From assembly GCF_002165135.1 (NCBI RefSeq), contig NZ_NFZQ01000015.1, positions 50,086-114,085 on the forward strand: a stretch of 64,000 nt of DNA, read 5' to 3'. A program made the position numbers and the translations under genes. The stretch's first letter is position 1. The number at the start of each line of letters is the position of its first letter. This document shows positions 8,693-16,410 of the stretch, piece by piece. This DNA is from Pseudomonas sp. SID14000. GTDB lineage: Bacteria > Pseudomonadota > Gammaproteobacteria > Pseudomonadales > Pseudomonadaceae. The notes beneath the pieces were generated by a model that saw only the letters and a list, made by a program, of their open reading frames with translations, searched no databases and was not told the DNA's origin.

Positions 8693-9807
8693 ACCAGCAC
8701 CAGGTTGTCGCGGTGCACCAACTCCGGCTCTGCGCTGTAGCCCAGCAGACTTTCGATAGCATCGGATGGCTGGCCAATGATCTTCTGCGCCTCCAGGGCG
8801 CTGTAGTTGGCCAGGCCGCGCGCCACCTCATGGCCGTCCGGGCCGACGCACACCACCATCTCGCCACGACGGAAACTGCCCTGCACGGTCTTCACGCCAA
8901 CCGGCAGCAGGCTCTTGTTGGCCTGGCGCAGCGCCTGCACGGCACCGGCATCCAGCACCAGGGTGCCACGGGTCTGCAGGTGGCCGGCCAGCCACTGCTT
9001 GCGCGCGGCAAGCATGCCGCGCTCGGGCGACAGCAAGGTACCCAGGCGTTCACCGGCCTTGAGACGATCCAGCACGCGCTCGATGCGGCCACCGATGATG
9101 ATGGTGTGAGCACCGGAACGGGCCGCGAGGCGTGCGGCACGCAGCTTGGTCTGCATGCCGCCACGGCCCAGAGCGCCACCGGTACCGCCGGCCACGGCAT
9201 CCAGTGCCGGGTCGTCGGCGCGGGCCTCGTAGATCAGCTGAGCTTCCGGATTGTTGCGTGGGTCGGCGTCGAACATGCCATCGCGGTCGGTGAGGATCAC
9301 CAGCAGGTCAGCCTCGACCAGGTTGGCCACCAACGCCGCCAGGGTGTCGTTGTCACCGAAGCGGATCTCGTCAGTGACCACGGTATCGTTTTCGTTGATC
9401 ACCGGCACCACGCCCAGGTCTACCAGTGTGCGCAGGGTGCTACGGGCGTTCAGGTAACGCTTGCGGTCGGACAGGTCGTCATGTGTAAGCAGGATCTGCG
9501 CGGTGTGCTTGCCGTGCTCGCCGAAGCTCGACTCCCAGGCCTGCACCAGACGCATCTGGCCGATCGAGGCAGCGGCCTGCAACTCGTTCATCGCACTCGG
9601 TCGCGAGGTCCAGCCCAGCTGGCTCATGCCGGCAGCCACGGCTCCGGAGGAGACCAGTACCAACTCCACGCCTGCCTCACGCAGCGCGACCATCTGCTCG
9701 ACCCAAACGGCCATGGCACCGCGGTCGAGGCCCTTGCCATCGGCGGTCAGCAGAGCACTGCCAATCTTCACGACCCAGCGCTTGGCGCCCGTCACCTTGC
9801 TTCGCAT
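8689..9807 (-). CDS. proB: glutamate 5-kinase ProB with PUA domain
   Basis: This enzyme phosphorylates L-glutamate to glutamyl-5-phosphate, the first and feedback-controlled step of proline synthesis. The 372-aa protein has the amino-acid kinase fold: WVVKIGSALLT at the ATP site, VSSGAVAAGM, the glutamate site region INENDTV, and GGTGGALGRGGMQTK. A C-terminal PUA domain follows (about residues 280-365). The true start is MRSKVTGAKRW; the longer upstream extension of the frame is non-coding leader. It is separated from obgE by a terminator and followed immediately by creA. Confidence 0.96.
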   Translation of the reverse strand: MRSKVTGAKRWVVKIGSALLTADGKGLDRGAMAVWVEQMVALREAGVELVLVSSGAVAAGMSQLGWTSRPSAMNELQAAASIGQMRLVQAWESSFGEHGKHTAQILLTHDDLSDRKRYLNARSTLRTLVDLGVVPVINENDTVVTDEIRFGDNDTLAALVANLVEADLLVILTDRDGMFDADPRNNPEAQLIYEARADDPALDAVAGGTGGALGRGGMQTKLRAARLAARSGAHTIIIGGRIERVLDRLKAGERLGTLLSPERGMLAARKQWLAGHLQTRGTLVLDAGAVQALRQANKSLLPVGVKTVQGSFRRGEMVVCVGPDGHEVARGLANYSALEAQKIIGQPSDAIESLLGYSAEPELVHRDNLVLV

Positions 9808-9848
9808 CTTCTTCCAACCTATGTCGAATCTGTAGATACCGTGGATAC

Positions 9849-9878
9849 AAAAACGCCGCTCCAAAGAGCGGCGTTTAG
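9849..9878 (-). terminator. intrinsic terminator after obgE
   Basis: On the minus strand the stem aaacgccgctc / gagcggcgttt has a short loop and is followed by a T run. It separates obgE from proB. Confidence 0.85.
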
Positions 9879-9892
9879 TGTACTGCAACCGG

Positions 9893-11119
9893 TCAGTCGC
9901 GCACGTAAATGATTTCCGGGCCGTCTTCGTCGTCCTCGAAATCATCGTCCCAATCGTCATCATCGCCGATGTCGTGCACGCTCTTGACGCCGGTACGGCG
10001 CAAGGTACGGGCGTCGTCCAGGGCCTGCAGCTGGGCACGGGCTTCGTCTTCGATGCGCTGGTCGAGGTCGGCCAGCTCTTCGGCATAGGCCGGGTCGTTG
10101 GCCAGGCGGTCGGCGCGGTCTTCGAGGTAGCGCATCAGGTCGTGGCTGAGCTTTTCGGTGCCCTGCTTGGAGATGGCCGAAATCACGTAGACCGGGCCCT
10201 CCCACTGCAGGCGCTCGACCACTTCCTTGACCCGCTCGTCACGCTCGTCGTCCATGACCATGTCGGCCTTGTTCAGCACCAGCCAGCGCTCACGCTCGGC
10301 CAGCGACGGGCTGAAGCGGGTCAGCTCGTTGATGATGACTTCGGCGGCATCGGCCGGGTTGCTTCCGTCCAGCGGCGCCATGTCGACCAGATGCAGCAGC
10401 ACGCGGGTACGCGCCAGGTGCTTGAGGAAGCGGATACCCAGGCCGGCACCTTCGGAAGCGCCTTCGATCAGGCCGGGGATGTCGGCGATGACGAAGCTCT
10501 TCCAGCGGTCGACGCTGACCACGCCCAGGTTCGGCACCAAAGTGGTGAATGGGTAGTCGGCCACTTTCGGCTTGGCGGCCGAAACCGAGCGGATGAAGGT
10601 GCTCTTGCCAGCGTTCGGCAGGCCCAGCAGGCCGACGTCGGCCAGCACTTTCATTTCCATCTTCAGGTCACGCTGCTCACCCGGCTTGCCAGGGGTGGTC
10701 TGACGTGGCGCACGGTTGGTACTGGACTTGAAACGGGTGTTACCCAGGCCGTGCCAGCCGCCCTGGGCGACCATCAGCTTCTGGCCAGGGGTGACCAGGT
10801 CACCGATCACTTCCTGGGTGGAAGCGTCGATCACGGTGGTGCCAACCGGCACGCGCAGGAACAGGTCGTCGCCCTTCTTGCCGGTGCAGTCGGTGCTGCC
10901 ACCGTTGGCGCCGCGCTGGGCCTCGTGGTGACGGGTATAGCGATAGTCGACCAGGGTGTTGAGGTTTTCGTCGGCAACCATGTACACCGAACCGCCGTCG
11001 CCCCCATCACCACCGTTGGGGCCACCGTTTTCGATGAACTTCTCGCGACGGAAGCTCATGCAACCGTTGCCACCGTCACCGGCCTTGACCCGAATGGATA
11101 CTTCGTCAACAAACTTCAT
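9893..11119 (-). CDS. obgE: GTPase ObgE/CgtA
   Basis: This essential 50S-associated GTPase of 408 aa is involved in ribosome assembly and the stringent response. The glycine-rich Obg domain occupies residues 1-158 (MKFVDEVSIRVKAGDGGNG, PNGGDGGDGGSV). The G domain follows, with G1 GLPNAGKST, G3 DIPGLIEGA, G4 LNKADMV and G5 ISAIS. The C terminus ends in the acidic tail typical of proteobacterial CgtA (DDDDWDDDFEDDEDG). It lies downstream of rplU-rpmA in the conserved ribosomal protein-Obg order. Confidence 0.97.
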   Translation of the reverse strand: MKFVDEVSIRVKAGDGGNGCMSFRREKFIENGGPNGGDGGDGGSVYMVADENLNTLVDYRYTRHHEAQRGANGGSTDCTGKKGDDLFLRVPVGTTVIDASTQEVIGDLVTPGQKLMVAQGGWHGLGNTRFKSSTNRAPRQTTPGKPGEQRDLKMEMKVLADVGLLGLPNAGKSTFIRSVSAAKPKVADYPFTTLVPNLGVVSVDRWKSFVIADIPGLIEGASEGAGLGIRFLKHLARTRVLLHLVDMAPLDGSNPADAAEVIINELTRFSPSLAERERWLVLNKADMVMDDERDERVKEVVERLQWEGPVYVISAISKQGTEKLSHDLMRYLEDRADRLANDPAYAEELADLDQRIEDEARAQLQALDDARTLRRTGVKSVHDIGDDDDWDDDFEDDEDGPEIIYVRD

Positions 11120-11165
11120 TCAAAACCGCCTCTCGCCTTCCGACGAGCTGAATACTGATAAACCT

Positions 11166-11253
11166 GAGGCTCTTGCAAAAATGAGCGCGGCGGCCCCGTA
11201 CGACCGTAGAAACCCACGCCGGCAGCCCATACAAACAGCTTTGCAAGAGGCTC
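11166..11253. repeat. spaced inverted repeat between rpmA and obgE
   Basis: gaggctcttgcaaa (11166-11179) is mirrored with one mismatch by tttgcaagaggctc (11240-11253), enclosing about 60 nt. It lies in the 190-bp gap after the rpmA terminator and before obgE. It could fold into a leader structure for obgE; no function is established. Confidence 0.5.
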
Positions 11254-11262
11254 ACCACAAAC

Positions 11263-11291
11263 GAAAAAGCCCCGTCGCATGACGGGGCTTC
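11263..11291 (-). terminator. intrinsic terminator after rpmA
   Basis: Read on the minus strand, agccccgtc / gacggggct is followed by TTTTTCG. It closes the rplU-rpmA unit. Confidence 0.9.
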
Positions 11292-11307
11292 TGGAGCGAC
11301 GTCGCGA

Positions 11308-11565
11308 TTAAGCTGCGACGATGCTCACGTAACGGCGGTTGAACTCGCCTTTTTTCTCGAACTTGATCACGCCTTCGATCTTGGCGAACAGGGTGTGATC
11401 CTTGCCCATGCCAACACCGTAACCAGCGTGGAATTCGGTGCCGCGCTGGCGGACGATGATGTTGCCTGGCTTGATAACCTGGCCACCATACATCTTCACG
11501 CCAAGGCGTTTCGATTCTGAGTCGCGACCGTTACGAGTACTACCACCAGCCTTCTTGTGAGCCAT
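11308..11565 (-). CDS. rpmA: 50S ribosomal protein L27
   Basis: The 85-aa protein begins MAHKKAGGSTRNGRDSESKR, the invariant L27 N terminus whose tail reaches the peptidyl-transferase centre. It continues with PGNIIVRQRGTEFHAG. The length is typical of gamma-proteobacteria, and there is no firmicute-style N-terminal extension. It is 38 bp downstream of rplU and expressed with it. Confidence 0.98.
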   Translation of the reverse strand: MAHKKAGGSTRNGRDSESKRLGVKMYGGQVIKPGNIIVRQRGTEFHAGYGVGMGKDHTLFAKIEGVIKFEKKGEFNRRYVSIVAA

Positions 11566-11603
11566 GGTTCAATTCTCCAAATAAATTCAGGGGATCTAGG
11601 GGA

Positions 11604-11918
11604 TTAAGCCTGGATGCCGGTGATTTTGATCTCGGTGAACCACTGGCGGTGGCCCATGCGCTTCATGTGGTGCTTACGACGACGGAACTTGATGATGCGA
11701 ACCTTGTCGTGGCGGCCTTGCGAAACGACTTCGGCCACTACTTTAGCGCCAGCAACAACTGGAGCACCGATGGTGACTTCTTCACCGTTGGCGACCAGCA
11801 GAACGCGATCGAAAGTCACGGATTCGCCAGTGGCGACTTCCAGTTTTTCGATCTTGAGGAATTCACCTTCAGCGACTTTGTACTGCTTGCCGCCGGTAAC
11901 GATTACTGCGTAAGACAT
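11604..11918 (-). CDS. rplU: 50S ribosomal protein L21
   Basis: The 104-aa protein starts MSYAVIVTGGKQYKV and ends with KFRRRKHHMKRMGHRQWFTE, the L21 signature. L21 binds 23S rRNA in the large subunit. The longer in-frame extension upstream of this ATG is leader sequence. A good sigma-70 promoter lies about 130 bp upstream. Confidence 0.98.
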   Translation of the reverse strand: MSYAVIVTGGKQYKVAEGEFLKIEKLEVATGESVTFDRVLLVANGEEVTIGAPVVAGAKVVAEVVSQGRHDKVRIIKFRRRKHHMKRMGHRQWFTEIKITGIQA

Positions 11919-12048
11919 GGTATTTCTCCGATAATCCTGCTCACCCAGCGCTTTATATGATGAGTATTGGCTGGCATGGCTGCACAGGGCTGGAAAGGCC
12001 CGGCGCAATTGCGTAAGGCAGGTGCTGCCCAGGAAGTTAGGGTGCGCG

Positions 12049-12077
12049 ATTGTACGCAACCCCGGTTTTGCTTGCAA
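12049..12077 (-). promoter_or_regulatory. predicted sigma-70 promoter for rplU-rpmA
   Basis: On the minus strand TTGCAA (12077-12072), a 17-nt spacer and TACAAT (12054-12049) give a near-consensus housekeeping promoter. The implied leader is about 125 nt before the rplU ATG. Confidence 0.65.
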
Positions 12078-12107
12078 GTACCGCCCCCGGGCAGCTGGCA
12101 CCGCGCC

Positions 12108-12136
12108 TTGACACACCGGTACCCGCGACCTAGCAT
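12108..12136 (+). promoter_or_regulatory. predicted sigma-70 promoter for ispB
   Basis: A perfect -35 TTGACA (12108-12113), a 17-nt spacer and TAGCAT (12131-12136) lie 26 bp before the ispB ATG. It is divergent from, and about 30 bp away from, the rplU promoter. Confidence 0.75.
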
Positions 12137-12162
12137 GCCGCGCAACCTCACTGGAGCAGCCG

Positions 12163-13131
12163 ATGCAACCCCAATCCTTCTACCGCGCGGTGGCTGATGA
12201 TTTCAGCGCCGTCGACGAGATCATCAAGAAGCAGCTGACCTCGCGCGTGCCGCTGGTATCGAAGATCGGCGACTATATCACGTCCGCCGGTGGCAAGCGC
12301 CTGCGTCCCCTGCTGGTGCTGCTATGTGGCAAGGCCCTGGGCCGCGAAGGCGACGACCTGCGCCTGCTGGCTGCCACCATCGAATTCCTGCACACCGCCA
12401 CCCTGCTGCACGACGACGTGGTCGACATGTCCGGCATGCGCCGTGGCCGCTCAACCGCCAATGCCCTGTGGGGCAACGCGCCGAGCGTGCTGGTGGGCGA
12501 CTTCCTCTATTCGCGCTCGTTCGAGATGATGGTCGAACTGGGTTCGATGCCGGTCATGCAGATTTTGTCCAAGGCCACCCGCGTGATTGCCGAGGGTGAA
12601 GTGCTGCAACTGTCGCGGGTGCGCGACGCCAGCACCACCGAGGAAATCTACATGGAGGTCATCCGCGGCAAGACCGCGATGCTGTTCGAAGCTTCGACCC
12701 ACAGCGCCGCTGCGCTGGCCGAAGCCACCGACGAACAGCGCGAGGCCCTGCGCACCTTCGGTGACCACCTGGGCGTGGCGTTCCAGCTGGTCGACGACCT
12801 GCTGGACTACAAGGGCGACTCCCAGACCCTGGGCAAGAACGTCGGTGACGACCTGGCCGAAGGCAAGCCTACCCTGCCGCTGATCTACACCATGCGCGAA
12901 GGCACCGCCGAACAGGCTGCACTGGTGCGCCAGGCGATCCAGAAGGGTGGCCTGGAAGACCTGGAGCAGATTCGCGTGGCAGTCGAGGAATCGGGTGCGC
13001 TGAAGTACACGGCGGAGCTGGCGCGTGACTATGTGAAGCGTGCCATCCAGTGCCTGGAAGTGCTGCCGGCCAGCGAATACCGTGATGCGCTGGTCGAGCT
13101 GAGCGAGTTTGCTGTCGCGCGTACTCACTGA
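12163..13131 (+). CDS. ispB: octaprenyl/polyprenyl diphosphate synthase
   Basis: This trans-prenyltransferase of 322 aa elongates farnesyl diphosphate with isopentenyl diphosphate to make the ubiquinone side chain. Both aspartate-rich motifs are present: LLHDDVVDMSGMRRG near residue 85 and FQLVDDLLDYKGD near residue 210. GGKRLRPLLVLL near the N terminus binds the diphosphate. The ATG follows a GGAG ribosome site and a short leader. Neighbours are divergent rplU and downstream yjdM. Confidence 0.95.
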   Translation: MQPQSFYRAVADDFSAVDEIIKKQLTSRVPLVSKIGDYITSAGGKRLRPLLVLLCGKALGREGDDLRLLAATIEFLHTATLLHDDVVDMSGMRRGRSTANALWGNAPSVLVGDFLYSRSFEMMVELGSMPVMQILSKATRVIAEGEVLQLSRVRDASTTEEIYMEVIRGKTAMLFEASTHSAAALAEATDEQREALRTFGDHLGVAFQLVDDLLDYKGDSQTLGKNVGDDLAEGKPTLPLIYTMREGTAEQAALVRQAIQKGGLEDLEQIRVAVEESGALKYTAELARDYVKRAIQCLEVLPASEYRDALVELSEFAVARTH

Positions 13132-13140
13132 TAGACCGAG

Positions 13141-13240
13141 TCGTATTCTTCGCGGGCTTGCCCGCTCCCACAGGGACCGCGCAAGCCTCGAAGGTAGCGC
13201 AGATCCTGTGGGAGCGGGCAAGCCCGCGAATGCTTTTGTC
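13141..13240. repeat. REP pair
   Basis: Inverted arms cgcgggcttgcccgctcccac and its complement are separated by about 30 nt, between ispB and the yjdM-like gene. Confidence 0.85.
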
Positions 13241-13314
13241 CGGACATAATCACTTCCGCAGAAATACCTTTTACAATGTGGGCTTTCAACCGCCTGTCTG
13301 TTTGAGGAACCGAA

Positions 13315-13656
13315 GTGAGCACTCTGCCACCCTGCCCAAAATGCAACTCCGAATACACCTATGAGGATGGCACTCAGCTGATCTGCCCTGAATGCGCCCA
13401 CGAGTGGTCGGCCAGCGGCGACGCCGAAGCAGCCAGCGACGAGGTGGTGAAGAAGGACTCGGTCGGCAACATCCTGCAGGACGGCGACACCGTCACCGTG
13501 ATCAAGGACCTCAAGGTCAAGGGCTCTTCCCTGGTGGTCAAGGTCGGCACCAAGGTCAAGAACATCCGCCTGTGCGACGGCGACCACGACATCGACTGCA
13601 AGATCGACGGCATCGGCGCCATGAAGCTGAAGTCCGAGTTCGTCCGCAAGGTCTGA
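13315..13656 (+). CDS. yjdM: PhnA/YjdM-like zinc-ribbon protein
   Basis: This 113-aa protein begins at GTG, with GAGGAA just upstream. The N terminus is a zinc ribbon (CPKCNSEYTYEDG then CPECAHEW). The C-terminal small beta domain (DGDTVTVIKDLKVKGSS, KIDGIGAMKLKSEFVRKV) is the conserved PhnA/YjdM part. Despite the historical name, YjdM is not shown to act in phosphonate use, and no phosphonate genes are near. The exact role is unknown. Confidence 0.9.
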   Translation: MSTLPPCPKCNSEYTYEDGTQLICPECAHEWSASGDAEAASDEVVKKDSVGNILQDGDTVTVIKDLKVKGSSLVVKVGTKVKNIRLCDGDHDIDCKIDGIGAMKLKSEFVRKV

Positions 13657-13691
13657 TTTTCCAAAAACCGCCAATTGGCGCTTGCCATCAA

Positions 13692-13710
13692 GATAATAAG
13701 AATTATTCTC
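13692..13710. promoter_or_regulatory. Fur box
   Basis: The 19-mer gataataagaattattctc matches the Fur consensus gataatgataatcattatc at 15 of 19 positions and is itself nearly palindromic. It lies 31 bp before the ATG of the small gene that follows, so iron repression is expected. Confidence 0.8.
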
Positions 13711-13740
13711 ATCGGAACTGCTATCCAAGGAGAATAGCCA

Positions 13741-13985
13741 TGACTTATCTGATCGACGCCTGGCTGGACCGCCCTCACCCCTACCTGCGCATTCTTCATC
13801 GGGAAACCGGCGAAGTGTGCGCGGTGCTTGAAGAAGAAGCGCTCGACGAGCTGCGTGACCAGGGCGACCTGGACATGAGCGGGCTGAATTCGAGTGAGCC
13901 GGGGGTGCTCAAGGAACTGGTGCGGAATCTGTTTCTGTTCTGCTATGCGCGGGCGTTGCGCCCCGGGGGAACAGACTGGAACTGA
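13741..13985 (+). CDS. small protein downstream of a Fur box, PA4570-type
   Basis: This 81-aa protein (MTYLIDAWLDRPHPYLRI) has an AAGGAG ribosome site. The sequence is acidic in the middle (EEEALDELRDQGDLD) with one cysteine in each half; there is no signal peptide or membrane segment. By position (ispB-side, near fklB) and size it corresponds to the Pseudomonas gene known in P. aeruginosa as PA4570, which I recall as iron-repressed and of unknown function. The Fur box upstream supports the same control here. Confidence 0.8.
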
Positions 13986-13987
13986 CG

Positions 13988-14101
13988 GACCTGGCGAGGG
14001 CTTCGCCCTCGATCGCGACACAAGGCCGCTCCTACAGGTGTATGCGTTCCCCTGTAGGAGCGGCCTTGTGTCGCGAATGGGCCGCAAAGCGGCCCCAGCG
14101 G
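13988..14101. repeat. REP pair
   Basis: The arms gcgacacaaggccgctcctac and gtaggagcggccttgtgtcgc are separated by about 18 nt, between the small Fur-box gene and fklB, which converge. Confidence 0.85.
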
Positions 14102-14103
14102 TA

Positions 14104-14721
14104 TTACAGAACGTCGAGCAGCTCGACGTCGAACACCAGCACGCTGTGCGGCGGGATGCTGCCAACGCCTTGGGCGCCGTAGGCCAGCTCGCTCGGCACG
14201 TACAGGCGCCATTTGCTGCCAGCGTTCATCAGCTGCAGGGCTTCGGTCCAGCCAGCGATCACACCACCCACCGGGAATTCAGCCGGCTGACCACGGTCGT
14301 AGGAGCTGTCGAACACAGTGCCGTCGATCAGGGTGCCGTGGTAGTGCGTGCGCACGCTGTCTTCGCGGGTCGGCTTGGCGCCTTCGCCAGCAGTCAACAC
14401 TTCGAACTGCAGGCCCGAGGCCAGGGTGGTGATGCCGTCACGCTTGGCGTTCTCGGCCAGGAATGCCTTGCCAGCAGCAGCAGCGGCTTCAGCCTTGGCA
14501 GCCGCTTCGGCTTGCATCACGTCGCGGATGACCTTGAAGCTGGCCGACAGGTCGGCTTCGCTGACGCGGCTGTCGGCGCCGTTGAAGGCATCGGTCAGAC
14601 CAGCCAGGATGGCTTCCAGGCTGACGCCTGGTGGCGGGTTGTCGCGCAGTTGGCCGCCCAACTGACGGCCGATGCCGTAGCTGACGCGAGTTTCGTCGGT
14701 GGACAGGTTGAGTTCGGACAT
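14104..14721 (-). CDS. fklB: FKBP-type peptidyl-prolyl cis-trans isomerase
   Basis: The 205-aa protein has the two-domain FklB/FkpA layout. Residues 1-100 form a helical dimerisation domain (VSYGIGRQLGGQLRDN, then an Ala/Lys-rich helix AAAKAEAAAAAGKAFLAENAK). Residues 110-205 form the FKBP domain with VRTHYHGTLIDGTVFDSSYDRG, VIAGWTEALQLM and PSELAYG. It has no signal peptide, so it is a cytoplasmic FklB type that speeds prolyl isomerisation during folding. Confidence 0.93.
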   Translation of the reverse strand: MSELNLSTDETRVSYGIGRQLGGQLRDNPPPGVSLEAILAGLTDAFNGADSRVSEADLSASFKVIRDVMQAEAAAKAEAAAAAGKAFLAENAKRDGITTLASGLQFEVLTAGEGAKPTREDSVRTHYHGTLIDGTVFDSSYDRGQPAEFPVGGVIAGWTEALQLMNAGSKWRLYVPSELAYGAQGVGSIPPHSVLVFDVELLDVL

Positions 14722-14806
14722 TGTCGTGCTCCACTGCAGGGCGCAGTGAAGCCGCGCCCTTGATGAAAAGGGCGAGCAGCCTAGCACACTGGGGCGCTGC
14801 GAGCAG

Positions 14807-15112
14807 CTACCAGGCCGAGCGCTGGGAAATCGGCACCTTCAAGTCTTCTTCCGGGTGCGTGCCCATGCCGCACATTTCGTCCTGCACCGACCAATGCACC
14901 AGGTTCATCGAAACCATGGGGATGGTTTGCAGCAACTTGCGCGCATCCTCCACCGAATGCACGCGCAAGCGTTCACCACGGGTGTCTGACAGGGGGTGGG
15001 GGTGGCCTTTGATCCGGGCCTCGAGCAGGTAGTCACCGCCTTCGATGGCGATCAGGTTCAGTTCGTCGACATGGCCAGCCCTGGCTTCGGTATTGAGCTG
15101 ATGCAGGTTCAT
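14807..15112 (-). CDS. DUF6482-like protein, 101 aa
   Basis: The ATG used gives MNLHQLNTEARAGHVDEL. The frame extends further upstream, but without an obvious ribosome site. The family is small, Pseudomonas-restricted in my experience, and of unknown function. It has a central GGDYLLEARI strand and a C-terminal VHWSVQDEMCG...EEDLKVPIS segment. It stands alone between fklB and a membrane protein gene. Confidence 0.7.
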   Translation of the reverse strand: MNLHQLNTEARAGHVDELNLIAIEGGDYLLEARIKGHPHPLSDTRGERLRVHSVEDARKLLQTIPMVSMNLVHWSVQDEMCGMGTHPEEDLKVPISQRSAW

Positions 15113-15216
15113 GAGAGCACCTCGCGATGGGAACCACGCATGAGAGCTCATTTTTTGTACAGAAAGGGCGAATGCACAAGGCATGACTGACGCCGCTCGT
15201 CAGTTGGTCTGTGCCG

Positions 15217-15263
15217 GCCTCTTCGCGGGCTTGCCCGCTCCCACAGGGATTGCGAAGAGGCCT
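15217..15263. repeat. single REP element
   Basis: The palindrome cgcgggcttgcccgctcccac is flanked by ggcctcttcgc and gcgaagaggcc. It lies just past the end of the yqhA-like gene. Confidence 0.75.
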
Positions 15264-15270
15264 GAAAGGC

Positions 15271-15759
15271 TCAGTGCTTGGTCAGCTTGTCCAGGTAGCC
15301 CATGCAGAATGCCGAGACCACGAAGGTCATGTGGATGATCACATACCACATCAGGTAATCGGTGGAGATGTTCTGCGCGTCCATGAACACCCGCAGCAGG
15401 TGGATGGACGAAATGGCTACAATCGACGCAGCAACCTTCATCTTCAGCGACGAAGAGTCCATCTTGCCCAGCCAGTTGAGCTTTTCCTTGCTCTCGTCGA
15501 TGTCCAGTTGGGAGACGAAGTTCTCGTAGCCGGAGATCATCACCATCACCAGCAGGCCACCCACCAGCGACATGTCGATCAGCGACAGGATCACCAGGAT
15601 CAGATCGGCTTCGCTAAGGGCAAAGACGTTGGGCAGGACGTGGACCACTTCCTGGAAGAATTTCAGCGCCAGGGCCAGCAGGCCGAGGGACAGGCCAAAG
15701 TAGATAGGGGCGAGCAGCCAGCGCGAGGCATACATCGCGTTTTCGAGGATACGTTCCAT
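15271..15759 (-). CDS. UPF0114 (YqhA-like) inner-membrane protein
   Basis: The 162-aa protein has about four hydrophobic segments: WLLAPIYFGLSLGLLALAL, ILVILSLIDMSLVGGLLVMV, a third near residue 110 and a fourth at YVIIHMTFVVSAFCMGYLD. MERILENAMYASRWLLAP is the conserved UPF0114 N terminus. Its role is not established. It is monocistronic, bounded by REPs on both sides. Confidence 0.88.
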   Translation of the reverse strand: MERILENAMYASRWLLAPIYFGLSLGLLALALKFFQEVVHVLPNVFALSEADLILVILSLIDMSLVGGLLVMVMISGYENFVSQLDIDESKEKLNWLGKMDSSSLKMKVAASIVAISSIHLLRVFMDAQNISTDYLMWYVIIHMTFVVSAFCMGYLDKLTKH

Positions 15760-15830
15760 GGAGTGTCGGGACTCATCAGGTGACTAAAAAAGCGACGGCG
15801 AGTATAGCCAGCCACCTGTTACAGCAAAAG

Positions 15831-15904
15831 CCCGGGGCTGCCATGCAGCCCATTCGCTTGTAGGAGCAGCCTTGTGCTGCGAATGGGCCGCGAAGCGGCC
15901 CCCT
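15831..15904. repeat. REP element
   Basis: cagcccattcgcttgtaggagcagccttg followed by ctgcgaatgggccgcgaagcggccc forms an inverted structure between the UPF0114 gene and the next hypothetical gene. Confidence 0.75.
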
Positions 15905-15911
15905 GCATCAA

Positions 15912-16250
15912 TCAGGTCTCAGGATGAAACTGGTAATCCCCCAGATTCCGACACCGCTCACCATTGATCCGCCGCAACTGTGCCTGCAAATGCAAACACC
16001 AGATCTGCGGATCCTCGGCCACCTGATACCCATGCAAGGTCAGGCTGTCGACAATGGCATTGAGCACCGATTCGGCCACCAGCGGCCCATGGAACGGTCC
16101 TTGGGCCTTGATCGCGGACGGTTGCTCACCGGCCATGCCGGCGGCGAACAGCAGTGTCCACATGCCGTTGTCCCCGGCCAGCGGGCGGATGCTGCATTCG
16201 ATGCGGGTCACCAGGCCCAGGCACTGGCGTGTGAGGCTGAGATTGCGCAT
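15912..16250 (-). CDS. hypothetical protein, 112 aa
   Basis: The reading frame starts MRNLSLTRQCLGLVTRIEC. It is compatible with Pseudomonas codon use and sits in the expected orientation beside the Lon-like protease gene. No signal peptide, membrane helix or motif is recognised; the sequence is balanced, with three or four cysteines. Function unknown. Confidence 0.6.
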   Translation of the reverse strand: MRNLSLTRQCLGLVTRIECSIRPLAGDNGMWTLLFAAGMAGEQPSAIKAQGPFHGPLVAESVLNAIVDSLTLHGYQVAEDPQIWCLHLQAQLRRINGERCRNLGDYQFHPET

Positions 16251-16410
16251 GGCCGCGCCCCCTCCAATGAGCCTTGTTCAGCCTGAACCTCAGGCTGTTT
16301 CCATCCTGAACGCTGATACCGTCCTAAGTTCCAGCATAGAAGAACAGTCCAGAAAGATGGAAAACCGGCGCTGAACGGTAGCACATCGCCGCTAGCGCCG
16401 GATTCTTGAC

